Positions 17,299-27,200 of a DNA stretch of 64,000 nucleotides are shown piece after piece. The stretch is from Syntrophotaleaceae bacterium (GTDB lineage Bacteria; Desulfobacterota; Desulfuromonadia; Desulfuromonadales; Syntrophotaleaceae), in the NCBI GenBank assembly GCA_041390365.1, contig JAWKQB010000002.1, positions 1,058,001-1,122,000 on the forward strand. Direction: 5' to 3'. Each line of letters opens with the position of its first letter. The stretch's first letter is position 1. The position numbers and the translations under genes were made by a program. The notes beneath the pieces were generated by a model, which saw nothing but the letters and a program-made list of their open reading frames with translations, was not told where the DNA came from and did no database searches.

Positions 17299-18426
17299 TT
17301 GACAGCTTTCAGTTTCGATCTTTTACAGCAGGATAAGACTACGGGGGCGCGAAGAGGGCGGGTTGGAACCCGCCGAGGGGTCATCGAGACGCCGGTATTC
17401 ATGCCTGTGGGAACTCAAGGCACGGTCAAAGCCATCCTGCCCGAAACCCTGCAGGAAGAAGGGGCGGACATCCTTCTCGCCAATACCTACCATCTCTATC
17501 TGCGGCCCGGCCATGAGCGGATTCGGGATCTGGGCGGTCTGCACCGGTTCATGAACTGGAATCGCCCGATTCTGACCGACAGCGGCGGTTTCCAGGTCTT
17601 CAGTCTCGGCAAGCTGAGGAAAATCAGTGAAGAGGGGGTTCGTTTTCAATCCCATCTCGACGGTTCCACGCATCTGCTGACCCCCGAACTGTCCATCGCC
17701 GTGCAGGAAGCGCTGGGGGCCGACATCGTCATGGCCTTCGATGAATGCATCCCTTATCCCTCTCCCCGTGGATACGTGGCTGAATCCACCGCCCTTTCCG
17801 GTCGCTGGGCCCTCAGATGCAAACAGGCCCTGCGCCGGGAAAACGGTGCGGCCCTGTTCGGTATCGTACAGGGGGGGATGTTCCCCGACCTGCGCGCCAA
17901 AAGCGCCGAGGAGCTGCTTGAAATCGGTTTTGACGGTTATGCCCTCGGGGGGCTTTCCGTCGGAGAAGAGGCAGAAAAGATGTATGAGGTGATGGAGACC
18001 ACGCTGCCGCTTCTGCCGCAGGACAGGCCCCGCTATGTCATGGGTGTCGGAACCCCGGAAAATCTCATCGAGGGGGTCAGCCGCGGGGTCGACATGTTCG
18101 ACTGCGTCATGCCGACCCGCAACGCCCGCAACGGAGTGCTTTTCACCACCTTCGGCAAGATCGTCATCAAACAGGCCCGATATGCGGAGGATGCAGGGCC
18201 TGTCGACCCCGCTTGCAGCTGTTACGTCTGCCGCAATTACAGCCGGGCCTATCTGCGCCATCTGTATTTAAGCAATGAAATACTGGCGTCGATGCTCAAC
18301 ACCCGGCATAATTTACACTACTATCTCGGACTGATGGCCGGTGCACGTCAAGCACTGGAACAGGGCCGGTTCAGTCAGTACAAAGACGAATTCTATCGCC
18401 GTCGCCAGGCAGGATCGGAAGACTGA
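17299..18426 (+). CDS. tgt: tRNA-guanine transglycosylase
   Basis: 375 aa from TTG 17299. This start was preferred over ATG 17227 because family members begin just before the FxLLxxD block and are about 370-376 aa; the extra 24 residues from 17227 match nothing typical. Tgt swaps guanine-34 for preQ1 in tRNAs with GUN anticodons. Visible motifs: RRGVIETPVFMPVGTQGTVK, the catalytic-region Asp at residue 94 (LTDSGGFQVFSL), QGG, DCVMPTRNARNG with the nucleophile Asp, and the zinc site CSCYVCRNYSRAYLRHL. Follows queA; yajC-secDF follows. Confidence 0.96.
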   Translation: MTAFSFDLLQQDKTTGARRGRVGTRRGVIETPVFMPVGTQGTVKAILPETLQEEGADILLANTYHLYLRPGHERIRDLGGLHRFMNWNRPILTDSGGFQVFSLGKLRKISEEGVRFQSHLDGSTHLLTPELSIAVQEALGADIVMAFDECIPYPSPRGYVAESTALSGRWALRCKQALRRENGAALFGIVQGGMFPDLRAKSAEELLEIGFDGYALGGLSVGEEAEKMYEVMETTLPLLPQDRPRYVMGVGTPENLIEGVSRGVDMFDCVMPTRNARNGVLFTTFGKIVIKQARYAEDAGPVDPACSCYVCRNYSRAYLRHLYLSNEILASMLNTRHNLHYYLGLMAGARQALEQGRFSQYKDEFYRRRQAGSED

Positions 18427-18479
18427 AACGGTTTTACTGACAGAAAAAAGACTTTTAACCCGACCAGGAGGCTAATGCC

Positions 18480-18794
18480 ATGATTTCTGAAGTTTTTGCT
18501 TTTGCAGGTTCTCCCACCGGGGCGGACGGAGCCAACCCCTACCAGCCGATCATCATGCTGGTGCTCATGTTCGCCATCTTTTATTTTCTGCTTATTCGAC
18601 CCCAGCAGAAAAAGGCCAAGCAACACCGGGAGCTGATCGAGTCCCTGAAAACCGGTGACAACGTTGTCACCGCGGGTGGCATTCACGGCAAGGTGACGGC
18701 CGTCCAGGAGGATGTCCTCACGCTGGAGGTGGCCACCGGAGTGAAGATCAAGGTTTCGCGCAGTTCCATCGCCGGACTGGCCAAGGAGCAGTAG
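18480..18794 (+). CDS. yajC: Sec translocon accessory subunit YajC
   Basis: 104 aa. One membrane segment (residues about 20-40, PIIMLVLMFAIFYFLLIRP) is followed by PQQKKAKQHRELIESLKTGDNVVTAGGIHGKV, the YajC signature, and a short charged tail. It associates with SecDF in the inner membrane. AGGAGG lies just upstream. The order tgt-yajC-secD-secF is conserved in many bacteria. Confidence 0.97.
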   Translation: MISEVFAFAGSPTGADGANPYQPIIMLVLMFAIFYFLLIRPQQKKAKQHRELIESLKTGDNVVTAGGIHGKVTAVQEDVLTLEVATGVKIKVSRSSIAGLAKEQ

Positions 18795-18872
18795 TTTCCG
18801 CCGATCCGATCAATCGCTGTCAGTCCTCGCCCCACGGGGCGGGAGTGTGCCTGAAAGGAGTTTACGACTGCC

Positions 18873-20471
18873 ATGTCCAAGAGCATCAAGGTTCGAGGGG
18901 GGCTGGTCCTTTTCTGTATTCTGCTCTCGCTGATATCGCTGGCACCCACCTTTTTTAAGGATCGATTGCCCCAATGGTGGCAAAAGGCATTTGATCCAAT
19001 ACAGCTCGGCCTCGACCTTCAGGGCGGAATGCATCTGGTTCTCGGGGTCGACGTCGACAAGGCGGTGGAGAGCCAGCTGGACACCATCGCGGATGAAATC
19101 GAAGCGTTGCTGAGAGAGAAGGATATCGTCTTCAGGAGGGTTGAGCAGAAATCGGCGGCTTCCCTGGCCATTACCGTTTACGACGAGCAGAGCGGGACCA
19201 GGGTGGATGCCCTGATGGACGAGAATTTTCCCAGTCTCGAGCCGTTGACCCTGTCGACACAGGGTGGCTACATCGAAAAAAATTATCGTTTGAGCGACAA
19301 CGAAGTCCATCGGATCAAGGAGTACGCCGTTCGCCAGGCACTGGAAACGATGCGCAACCGGGTCGACCAGTTCGGGGTCAGTGAACCGACCCTGCAACGG
19401 CAGGCCGGCAATCGTATCCTCATTCAGCTGCCGGGGGTCAAGGATCCCGAGCGCGCCATCGCCCTGCTCGGCAAAACCGCCCGCCTTGAATTCATGCTGG
19501 TGGCGGATGACGTCGATCCGCAGCAGGCCCTTCGCGGCCAACTGCCGCCCGGGACCAAACTGCTCTATGAGCGGCATGTCGATCCGCGGACCGGCAGGGC
19601 TACGGAAACCCCGATCGTTGTCAGGGACAAGACCGTCCTGACCGGCGATCTGCTTTCCGACGCCCGCATGAGCATCAATCCCCAGTTCAACGAACCCTAC
19701 GTGGCCCTCGATTTCAACGCCGTCGGTGCCCGGCGCTTCGACCAGATCACGGGCGGCAATACCGGTCGGCGACTGGCCATCGTTCTGGACGACACGGTCT
19801 ATTCCGCTCCCGTTATTCGGGAACGGATCTCCGGCGGCAGCGCCCAGATCAGCGGGTCCTTCACCGAACAGGAGGCAACCGACCTGGCCATCGTCCTGCG
19901 GGCCGGCTCCCTGCCGGCGCCGGTGAAGATCATGGAAGACCGTACGGTCGGTCCCTCCCTGGGTTTCGATTCGATCAGGAAGGGGATTGTTTCGGTGGTC
20001 ATCGGCGGTATCGCGCTGGTGTTGGCCATGGGCATCTATTATCGCTGGTCCGGAATCGTCGCCAACTTCGCCCTGGTGCTGAACCTGCTGTTCATCCTGG
20101 CCCTGCTGAGTCTGTTCAAGGCGACTCTGACCCTGCCCGGGATCGGCGGCATCGTTCTGACCCTGGGGATGGCGGTGGATGCCAACGTGCTCATTTTTGA
20201 AAGGATCCGGGAAGAGCTGCGTATCGGCAAGACCGCCCGGGCAGCTCTCGATGCCGGGTTCGCCAAGGCTTTCTGGACCATCATCGACGCCAACGTCACG
20301 ACTCTGATCGCTGCCCTGGTGCTGTTCCAGTTCGGTACCGGTCCGGTCAAGGGCTTTGCCGTCACGCTCTCCATTGGCATCGTTGCTTCGCTGTTTACCG
20401 CGATTTTCGTCTCGCGGGTTGTCTTCGATTTCTTCCTGACCCGATTTGAGGTCAAACGGCTCAGCGTCTAG
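18873..20471 (+). CDS. secD: Protein translocase subunit SecD
   Basis: 532 aa. SecD uses the proton gradient to help pull exported proteins through SecYEG. A first membrane segment lies at about residues 8-28, then LGLDLQGGMHLVLGVD (about 47-62), the large periplasmic P1 domain with NRVDQFGVSEPTLQRQ, the AIVLDDTVYSAPVIRERISGGSAQISG block, and five C-terminal membrane segments with TLPGIGGIVLTLGMAVDANVLIFERIREE (split across residues about 428-456), the RND-like proton site region. AAAGGAG precedes the ATG. secF follows after 10 bp. Confidence 0.98.
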   Translation: MSKSIKVRGGLVLFCILLSLISLAPTFFKDRLPQWWQKAFDPIQLGLDLQGGMHLVLGVDVDKAVESQLDTIADEIEALLREKDIVFRRVEQKSAASLAITVYDEQSGTRVDALMDENFPSLEPLTLSTQGGYIEKNYRLSDNEVHRIKEYAVRQALETMRNRVDQFGVSEPTLQRQAGNRILIQLPGVKDPERAIALLGKTARLEFMLVADDVDPQQALRGQLPPGTKLLYERHVDPRTGRATETPIVVRDKTVLTGDLLSDARMSINPQFNEPYVALDFNAVGARRFDQITGGNTGRRLAIVLDDTVYSAPVIRERISGGSAQISGSFTEQEATDLAIVLRAGSLPAPVKIMEDRTVGPSLGFDSIRKGIVSVVIGGIALVLAMGIYYRWSGIVANFALVLNLLFILALLSLFKATLTLPGIGGIVLTLGMAVDANVLIFERIREELRIGKTARAALDAGFAKAFWTIIDANVTTLIAALVLFQFGTGPVKGFAVTLSIGIVASLFTAIFVSRVVFDFFLTRFEVKRLSV

Positions 20472-20481
20472 GGAGGACGGA

Positions 20482-21399
20482 ATGCAAATTATCAATCCTG
20501 ACATCAATCTCGATTTCGTCGGCAAACGCCGCATTGCCGTCATCTTTTCCCTGATACTGATCCTGGTCGGTCTCGTCTCGCTGGTGAGCAAGGGCGGACC
20601 CAACTACGGCATCGATTTCGCCGGAGGTACGGTCGTTCAGGTGATGTTTCTCGAGGAGACCAAGGCAGCGGATATCCGCAAGGCTCTGGAAGGGGTGGAC
20701 CTGCGCGGCCTGACGGTGCAGAGATTCGGCGACGAGGCCAACGAATTTCTGCTGCGGGCGCAGAGTACCAGTGACCAACTGGAGGGTATGGCACGGCAGA
20801 TCAACAGTCTCCTGACCCAGGCCTACGGCGAAGGGAAGGTGGAGATCCGCCGGGTCGAAATGGTCGGGCCGCAGGTCGGCAAGGATCTGCGCAAGAAGGG
20901 GCTCATGGCCATTGTCTACGCCATGGTCGGCATCCTGATCTACGTCACCTGGCGATTCGAATTCCGCTTTGCGGTCGGTGCCATTCTTGCCCTGGTGCAC
21001 GACGTTATGATCACCCTCGGGGCTTTTTCCCTGTTCAACAAGGAGATCGACCTCCCCATCATTGCGGCATTTCTCGCCATCATCGGTTATTCTCTGAACG
21101 ACACCATCATCGTCTATGATCGCATCAGGGAAAACATGGGGAAACATGCCAAAGACGGATTTGCCGACATTATCAACCGCAGTATAAATGAGACCCTCAG
21201 CCGCACCTTCCTGACCTCGGGTACGACCCTGCTGGTGGTGCTGGCACTCTTCCTGTTCGGCGGTGGCGTCATTCACAACTTCGCCTTCGCCCTGCTGGTC
21301 GGGATCATCGTCGGAACCTACTCCTCAATTTTCGTGGCCAGCCCCCTGCTGCTCTTCTGGGAAAATTACAGGGCCCAAAGGAAGACCCGTACCGCCTGA
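20482..21399 (+). CDS. secF: Protein translocase subunit SecF
   Basis: 305 aa from ATG 20482, behind GGGAGGACGGA; in-frame codons upstream lie in secD. Motifs: one N-terminal membrane segment, GPNYGIDFAGGTVVQVMF near residue 46, VGPQVGKDLRKKGL, and five membrane helices with FLAIIGYSLNDTIIVYDRIREN near 195-216 and LTSGTTLLVVLALFLFGG near 245. Partner of SecD in the inner membrane. A strong terminator follows at 21433, ending the yajC-secD-secF unit. Confidence 0.98.
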   Translation: MQIINPDINLDFVGKRRIAVIFSLILILVGLVSLVSKGGPNYGIDFAGGTVVQVMFLEETKAADIRKALEGVDLRGLTVQRFGDEANEFLLRAQSTSDQLEGMARQINSLLTQAYGEGKVEIRRVEMVGPQVGKDLRKKGLMAIVYAMVGILIYVTWRFEFRFAVGAILALVHDVMITLGAFSLFNKEIDLPIIAAFLAIIGYSLNDTIIVYDRIRENMGKHAKDGFADIINRSINETLSRTFLTSGTTLLVVLALFLFGGGVIHNFAFALLVGIIVGTYSSIFVASPLLLFWENYRAQRKTRTA

Positions 21400-21432
21400 T
21401 CTGGACGGTCCGGCAAATCGATCCTTCATATC

Positions 21433-21469
21433 AGCGGGCCGGAATCCTGTCGTTCCGGCCCGCTTTTTC
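21433..21469 (+). terminator. Rho-independent terminator after secF
   Basis: Stem GCGGGCCGGAA / TCCTGTCG / TTCCGGCCCGC followed by TTTTTC, 35 bp past the secF stop. Confidence 0.9.
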
Positions 21470-21526
21470 ATTGGGGCAACCTTGTGCCGGCGGGCAGCCA
21501 TGGGTGCAGGAAGGAGGGAAAAAAAG

Positions 21527-23251
21527 ATGAACCTGAAAAAGGTGACAGGCTTCCGCTGGGAACCCCGTGGTGAGCCGGCTGTCGCCCTGGTCGGAGCTCT
21601 GGCGAAATCCCTCGGCCTGTCGCCGCTGACAGCGACCGTGCTCGGCCAGCGTGGGGTTCGTCATGAGGAGGAGGGGCGGCTGTTTCTTGAGGGGCGGCTG
21701 GATGCCATACCCGATCCTTTTCAGATGAAGGACATGACCGCGGCGGTGGATCGGCTGGCCAAGGCCATTCACAAGGGAGAGCCGATCGCCGTCCACGGCG
21801 ACTACGATGTCGATGGCATAACCGGCACCGCCCTGCTGGTGGAGACCCTGCGCCGCTTCGGCGCCACGGTTGAGTTTTTCATCCCCCTGCGCCTCAAGGA
21901 CGGTTACGGCCTTTCCGGGGAGGCCCTGCAGCGGGCCGCCGAAGCAGGCGCCAGGGTGGCGGTTTCCGTAGACTGCGGGGTGTCTGCTCAGCAGGAGGCG
22001 AAGCTGGCGGAAGAGCTGGGACTCGACCTCATCATCACCGATCACCACCAGGTTCCTGCCGAACTGCCGAGGGCACTGGCCGTTGTCAATCCCGGGCGGC
22101 CCGACTGTCCATTTCCGGAAAAAATACTCTCCGGAGTGGGTGTCGCCTTCATGCTTCTGATCGCCCTGCGGGCGAGGCTGCGCGAGCAGGGCTTTTTTGC
22201 GGGACGCAGGGAGCCGGATCTGCGCCGGTCCCTCGATCTGGTGGCCCTGGGTACCATTGCCGACATCGTGCCCCTCGTCGGACTGAACCGCCTTCTGGTC
22301 CGATACGGGCTGGATCTGCTCTGCCAGGGCGGCCGGCCCGGCATAGAAGCACTGAAAACTGTCACAGCTCTCGACCGGGTATCCTGCGGCGACGTGGGGT
22401 TCCGCCTCGCTCCCCGACTCAACGCCGCCGGCCGGCTTGAGGATGCTGCCCAGGGGGTGGCTTTGCTGCTGGAAACTTCTCCTGAGCGCGCCCTTGAAAT
22501 GGCCCGGCAACTGGATCGGGTCAACGGTGAGCGACAGGCCATCGAACAGCAGACACTGCAGGAAGCCATCGACATGGTCGATGAAACCTGTCTTTCCGAC
22601 CGGCGAACCATTGTGCTGGCCAGTGATGGCTGGCATCCCGGAGTGATCGGTATCGTTGCCAGCCGCCTGGTGGAGCGGTACCACCGCCCCGCGGTTCTGG
22701 TCGCGCTGGAAAACGGCCTGGGCAAGGGATCCGCCCGATCCATAAAGGGGTTTCATCTTTATCGTGCGATGGAATCCTGCCGCTCGCTTCTCGAAGGTTT
22801 TGGCGGTCACGAATTCGCCGCCGGCCTGACCATACGCGACAGCAGCATTGAGGATTTTCGTGCGGCTTTTGAAGCCCTGGGTCGGGAGACGCTGAACGAG
22901 GAACAGCTGGAACCCAGGCTCTTTTTCGACGGAGAAGTCCAGCTGGAGGAGCTGAATTTCGAGCCGGTCGACGAATTGCGCCGCCTGGCACCCTTCGGTG
23001 CAGGCAATCCTCAGCCTGTCTTCGTGGCCCGCGGCGTTCTCGTGCAACGGCCGCAGGTCGTCGGCAATGGCCATATCCGATTCATCGCCCTGCAGGGGGG
23101 CTACAGCTGCCCCTGTATCGGCTTTGGCTTGGGCGAGCGGGTGTCGGCTCTGAACGGGCGCCTTGACCTGCTCTTTGCCCCTCAGATCAACGAATGGCAG
23201 GGGAGACGCACGGTCCAGTTGCTGGTCAAGGATTTTCGCTCGGCCGAATGA
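21527..23251 (+). CDS. recJ: Single-stranded-DNA-specific exonuclease RecJ
   Basis: 574 aa from ATG 21527, chosen because AAGGAGGG lies 8 bp upstream and the length fits RecJ. It degrades single-stranded DNA 5' to 3' in recombination and mismatch repair, in the cytosol. DHH-family metal motifs: HGDYDVDGITG (D92, D94, D96), SVDCG (about 147-151), TDHHQVP (D172-H174), an LDLVALGTIADIVPL block, then DHHA1 with RSIKGFHLYRAME and GGHEFAAGLTI, and a C-terminal OB-like domain. yajC-secDF-recJ is a common order in deltaproteobacteria. Confidence 0.97.
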   Translation: MNLKKVTGFRWEPRGEPAVALVGALAKSLGLSPLTATVLGQRGVRHEEEGRLFLEGRLDAIPDPFQMKDMTAAVDRLAKAIHKGEPIAVHGDYDVDGITGTALLVETLRRFGATVEFFIPLRLKDGYGLSGEALQRAAEAGARVAVSVDCGVSAQQEAKLAEELGLDLIITDHHQVPAELPRALAVVNPGRPDCPFPEKILSGVGVAFMLLIALRARLREQGFFAGRREPDLRRSLDLVALGTIADIVPLVGLNRLLVRYGLDLLCQGGRPGIEALKTVTALDRVSCGDVGFRLAPRLNAAGRLEDAAQGVALLLETSPERALEMARQLDRVNGERQAIEQQTLQEAIDMVDETCLSDRRTIVLASDGWHPGVIGIVASRLVERYHRPAVLVALENGLGKGSARSIKGFHLYRAMESCRSLLEGFGGHEFAAGLTIRDSSIEDFRAAFEALGRETLNEEQLEPRLFFDGEVQLEELNFEPVDELRRLAPFGAGNPQPVFVARGVLVQRPQVVGNGHIRFIALQGGYSCPCIGFGLGERVSALNGRLDLLFAPQINEWQGRRTVQLLVKDFRSAE

Positions 23252-23294
23252 AAAACAGAATTCAGATCCCACCAAAATCGGTGGCGGTGGGCGG

Positions 23295-23402
23295 TCGTTG
23301 TCGTTGTCGTAATCGTAGTCGTAATCGTAATTTCTGACTGGAATCCGATTACGACAACGATTACGACAACCGTTTCGCTTCGCTTTACTGACAACGAGAA
23401 AA
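23295..23402 (+). repeat. Dispersed intergenic repeat, family A, copy 2
   Basis: TCGTTGTCGTTGTCGTAATCG runs at 23295-23327 face an inverted arm at 23345-23372 (CGATTACGACAACGATTACG). The core CGACAACCGTTTCGCT at 23364-23379 is identical to copies 1 and 3, and ACTGACAACGAGAAA at 23387-23401 is shared with copy 1. A looser run of CGANCCC-type units (23409-23461) follows. Lies between recJ and the redoxin gene. Confidence 0.8.
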
Positions 23403-23539
23403 TCCTTATCGACCTCGATCCCAACCCCGACCCCAATTTCGAGAACGAGAACGAAAAATTTTAATCCTTCCGCCCGGGCTGTTTTGCGTTATGGTTATTT
23501 GGATACCGAATCCAACCATTCCGCAAAAGGAGGCTTGCC

Positions 23540-24094
23540 ATGGCCCTGGTTCACTCCGTCGATCTGCCTCTCGGCAGCACCATGCCCGAATTCACCCTGC
23601 AGGATCCCGATGGCAAAATCTACCGCAGTCGCGATCTGTTCGGGTCAAAAGGGCTGCTGGTTCTTTTCACCTGCAACCACTGTCCTTACGCCAATGCCCA
23701 ATGGCCGAGATTCGTTCGCCTGGCCGAGGAGTTTGCCCCTCGGGGAATCAACACGGTGGCCATTAACGCCAACATCCATCCCGATTACCCGGATGATGCT
23801 CCGTTCAGGATGAAGGACAAGGTTGCAGAACTGGCCATCTCTTTTCCCTACCTAGTGGATGAAACCCAGCAGGTGGCAACGGCCTTCAAGGCCCAATGCA
23901 CGCCCGACCCCTATCTTTTCGATGCCGAAGGAAATCTGGCCTATCACGGCCGCCTCGATGACAACTGGCAGGACGAGAGTGCGGTCACACGGCAGGAACT
24001 GCGGGAAGCCATGGGGGCTTTGGCAGAGGGAGGTTCGTTCATGCAGAACCAGAAACCATCCATGGGGTGTTCAATCAAGTGGCGGAATTCGTAG
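23540..24094 (+). CDS. Thioredoxin-fold redoxin (PRX-like, CNHCPY)
   Basis: 184 aa. ATG 23540 follows AAAAGGAGGC. An AhpC/TSA-like fold is indicated by MPEFTLQDPDGKIYRSRDL (residues 15-33) and the active site C45-N-H-C48-P-Y, then NANIHPDYPDD and FPYLVDETQQVATAFKAQ, TPDPYLFDAEGNLAYHGRLDD, and the C-terminal PSMGCSIKW motif with a further Cys. No signal peptide is seen, so it is likely cytosolic. Such proteins are thiol peroxidases or disulfide reductases; the substrate is not known. It stands alone between two repeat-bearing or AT-rich gaps. Confidence 0.88.
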   Translation: MALVHSVDLPLGSTMPEFTLQDPDGKIYRSRDLFGSKGLLVLFTCNHCPYANAQWPRFVRLAEEFAPRGINTVAINANIHPDYPDDAPFRMKDKVAELAISFPYLVDETQQVATAFKAQCTPDPYLFDAEGNLAYHGRLDDNWQDESAVTRQELREAMGALAEGGSFMQNQKPSMGCSIKWRNS

Positions 24095-24200
24095 ATCGAA
24101 TAAGTTGAAAAAGGCAGGGCACTATTTCGACTAATTTAGTTTGGAATGGGGTTGGTTTCAGGGCTGGAAATAAGTTAATGTAGACCGTGAAGGAGGGGGC

Positions 24201-27200
24201 ATGGCGCTAATTGAAAAGAAAAGCATCATCCAAGGGGCTGCAGGATCAGTATCCGATCAAAAGAAAAAAGAAGCGGACAGCGCACAGGATGGGGACGAAA
24301 AGCAGGATGAGCCCTGCTTTGTTGTCGGCATCGGTGCTTCCGCCGGAGGTCTCGATCCCCTGGAAAAATTCTTTTCCGCCCTGCCGCAGGACATTCGCCT
24401 GGCTTTGGTGGTGGCCATGCCTCTTCCCCCAGAAGGCCCTCCCCTGCTCGCTGACATTGTCCGCCATTACACCTCCATGGACGTGTTTACCGCAGAGGAT
24501 CTGGCGCCCCTTCTTCCGAACACCGTCCACATTATACCGCCCGACCTTCACCTGAAACTTAAAGAAGGCAGGCTTCGGGTAAACCGACCTTCCAAAATTT
24601 CGGCCGCCGGACACCTTCCCATCGACCATCTCTTTTCCATTCTGGCCGAAGAATTCGGCAGCAGGACAATAGGAGTTGTTCTGTCCGGTTTCGGCAATGA
24701 CGGTGTCAAGGGGGTGAAATCGATCAGGGAGAGGGGGGGGATCGTCCTGGTTCAGGACCCTGAAACCGCCGTCAACCCCGTCATGCCGCAAAACGTAATC
24801 GCCACCCGTTTTGTCGACAAGGTTCTGCCGGTGGAGGAGATTGCGCGCAAAATCGGGGAGATTGCCGACAATCAGGCCGACTTCACCTTGCCGTGCCGAG
24901 CGGAGGCCCAGGAACAGGACCTTCGGGAAGTCTTTACGTCGGTCAGGCTGCAGACCGGACACGATTTCGCTCCCTACAAGCGGAGTACCGTCCTGCGCAG
25001 GCTGGATCGGCGCATGAGGGTGCATGGGTGCCAGGAGCTCGAAAAATATTGTGATCTGCTCAAGCAGGACGCTGAAGAGGCCCGTGCCCTGGCCAGGGAA
25101 ATGCTCATCGGGGTCACCCGGTTTTTCCGGGACCCTGATGCTTTCGAAGTATTGGAAAAGGATGTGATTCCTCTCCTTTTCGCGGACCGGGACCCTGCTG
25201 ATCCGGTGAGGGTCTGGCACCCCTGCTGTTCCACGGGTGAAGAAGCCTATTCCGTCGCCATCCTGATGCGGGAGCATCTGCAGCAAAAAGGTCTCGCCAA
25301 CCGGGTCCAGATCTTCGCCACCGACATCGACGAGGAGGCCGTAGCCCAGGGGCGGAGCGGACTTTATCACGAAAATATCGGGCCTGATGTGGGTCCCGGG
25401 CGGCTCGAGACATTCTTCATCAATCAGGGCGGCCGCCTCAAGGTTGTCAAAGACCTGCGTGACAACATTCTGTTCGCCCCCCAAAGTCTCATCAAGGACC
25501 CGCCCTTTTCCAGACTTGATCTGCTGGTCTGTCGAAACTTCCTCATCTACCTGAATGCCGACATGCAGAAGGATCTGATCGCTTTGTTTCATCTCGCGCT
25601 GAAACCGGGCGGATTTCTTTTTCTGGGAGCTTCGGAATCTGTGGGACCCAACTCGGAATTTTTCACGCCGCTGAACAAGAAATGGAAAATTTATCAGCGG
25701 AAAGAGATCGCCCCAAGGCAGAATGCAGGCCTCTTCCCCTTCTGGGCGCCGGGACTGAAATCCCCGCTCGGCACCGGGCGCCGGCAACCTGCCGAGGTCC
25801 CCGCTCCCTCCCCTGCAGCCCTTGCCGAAAAGATTCTTCTGGACCGGTATTCCCCCCCCTGCGTGGTCATCAACGGGAAGTACGAGGTGCTGCACATCAC
25901 CTCCCCGAGCCGTCGCTATCTCGAGGTCCCGGTGGGAAAGCCGACCCGGGATATTTTGAAGATGGCCCGGGAGGAACTCAGGCCTGCTTTGCGGGCAGGC
26001 ATCTACAAGGCGTTTGCGGAAGGGACCAAAGTCGATTTTCGTGGAGTGAGACTCGCCGAAGAAGGGGGGGAGGCCGGGGTGAATATCATCGTCGAGCCGC
26101 TGCCCCCGCACCCGGTCGAAGGGAAACTGGCGCTGGTCGTCCTGGAACCCGCACCCGGCCCGGTGGCTGCCCCTTCTCCTGCCGCCGATGCCGACTTTTC
26201 CCGGGAATCGCTCATTCTTCAGCTGGAAGAGCAGTTGCGAATCACCGATGAGCAGCTTCAGGTTACCAGGGTGCAGCTCGAGTCTTCCAACGACGGCTTT
26301 CTGGAGACCAACAACGAGTTGCTTTCGATCAATGAGGAATTTCAGTCGGCCAACGAGGAACTGCAATCGACCAACGAGGAGCTGGAGGCTTCCAAGGAGG
26401 AGCTTCAGGCCCTGAACGAGGAGATGGTCACGGTCAATGCCGAGCTCCATGCAAAAGTGGAAGAGCTCGATCAGATGAACAGCGACATGGAAAATCTTTT
26501 CACCAGCTCCGGAATCGCGACCATCTTCCTCGACCGTGATCTGCTCATAAAAAGGTTTTCTCCTGCCATGGCAGGGCTGCTCAATCTGATTCCCGCCGAC
26601 ATCGGCCGCCCCTTCCGGCATATGGGCGGGGATATCGACTGGAGCCTTCTGCAGGATGACGCCCGGAAAGTACTGGAGACTCTCGTTCCGACGGAAAGGG
26701 AGGTGACGACGCGGGGAAACCTGCGCCATTTCCTGATGAGGGTACTGCCCTACCGAACCTCCGAGGGAGCCCTGGACGGCATCGTCTTCACCCTGGTGGA
26801 TATCACGGATCGGAAATGCGTTGAGGAGAAGGTCCGTAGCGTCGCCCTGTTCCCGGAGGAAAACCCCTTTCCCGTCATGAGGGTGTCTAAAAACGGGATT
26901 CTGCGCTACGCCAATCGATCCGCTTCCGAACTGCTGACATGGTGGCGGTGTGGGCCGGGGGATCCCGTTCCCGACTTCGTGCAGGTTGAACTGGTGGCGG
27001 CTATTGAAAACAACAGTCGACGAGAAATCGAAATCGAATCCGGAACGAAAATCTTTTCTTTTTCGCTGGTGCCGATTCAGGAGAAAGGCTATGTCAACCT
27101 CTATGCCAGCGATGTCACCAAACGCAAGCGGGCCGAGGCGGAGTTGCGTTCCAGCGAGGAGCGGCTGCGCCTGTTCATTCGACATGCACCTGTCGCCCTG

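Noticed and set aside
18810..20603. Minus-strand open frame across secD
   Set aside because: Shadow of secD; no signal peptide, motif or ribosome-binding site.
23540..24094. Selenoprotein redoxin
   Set aside because: The active site is plain Cys-Asn-His-Cys with TGC/TGT codons; no in-frame TGA.
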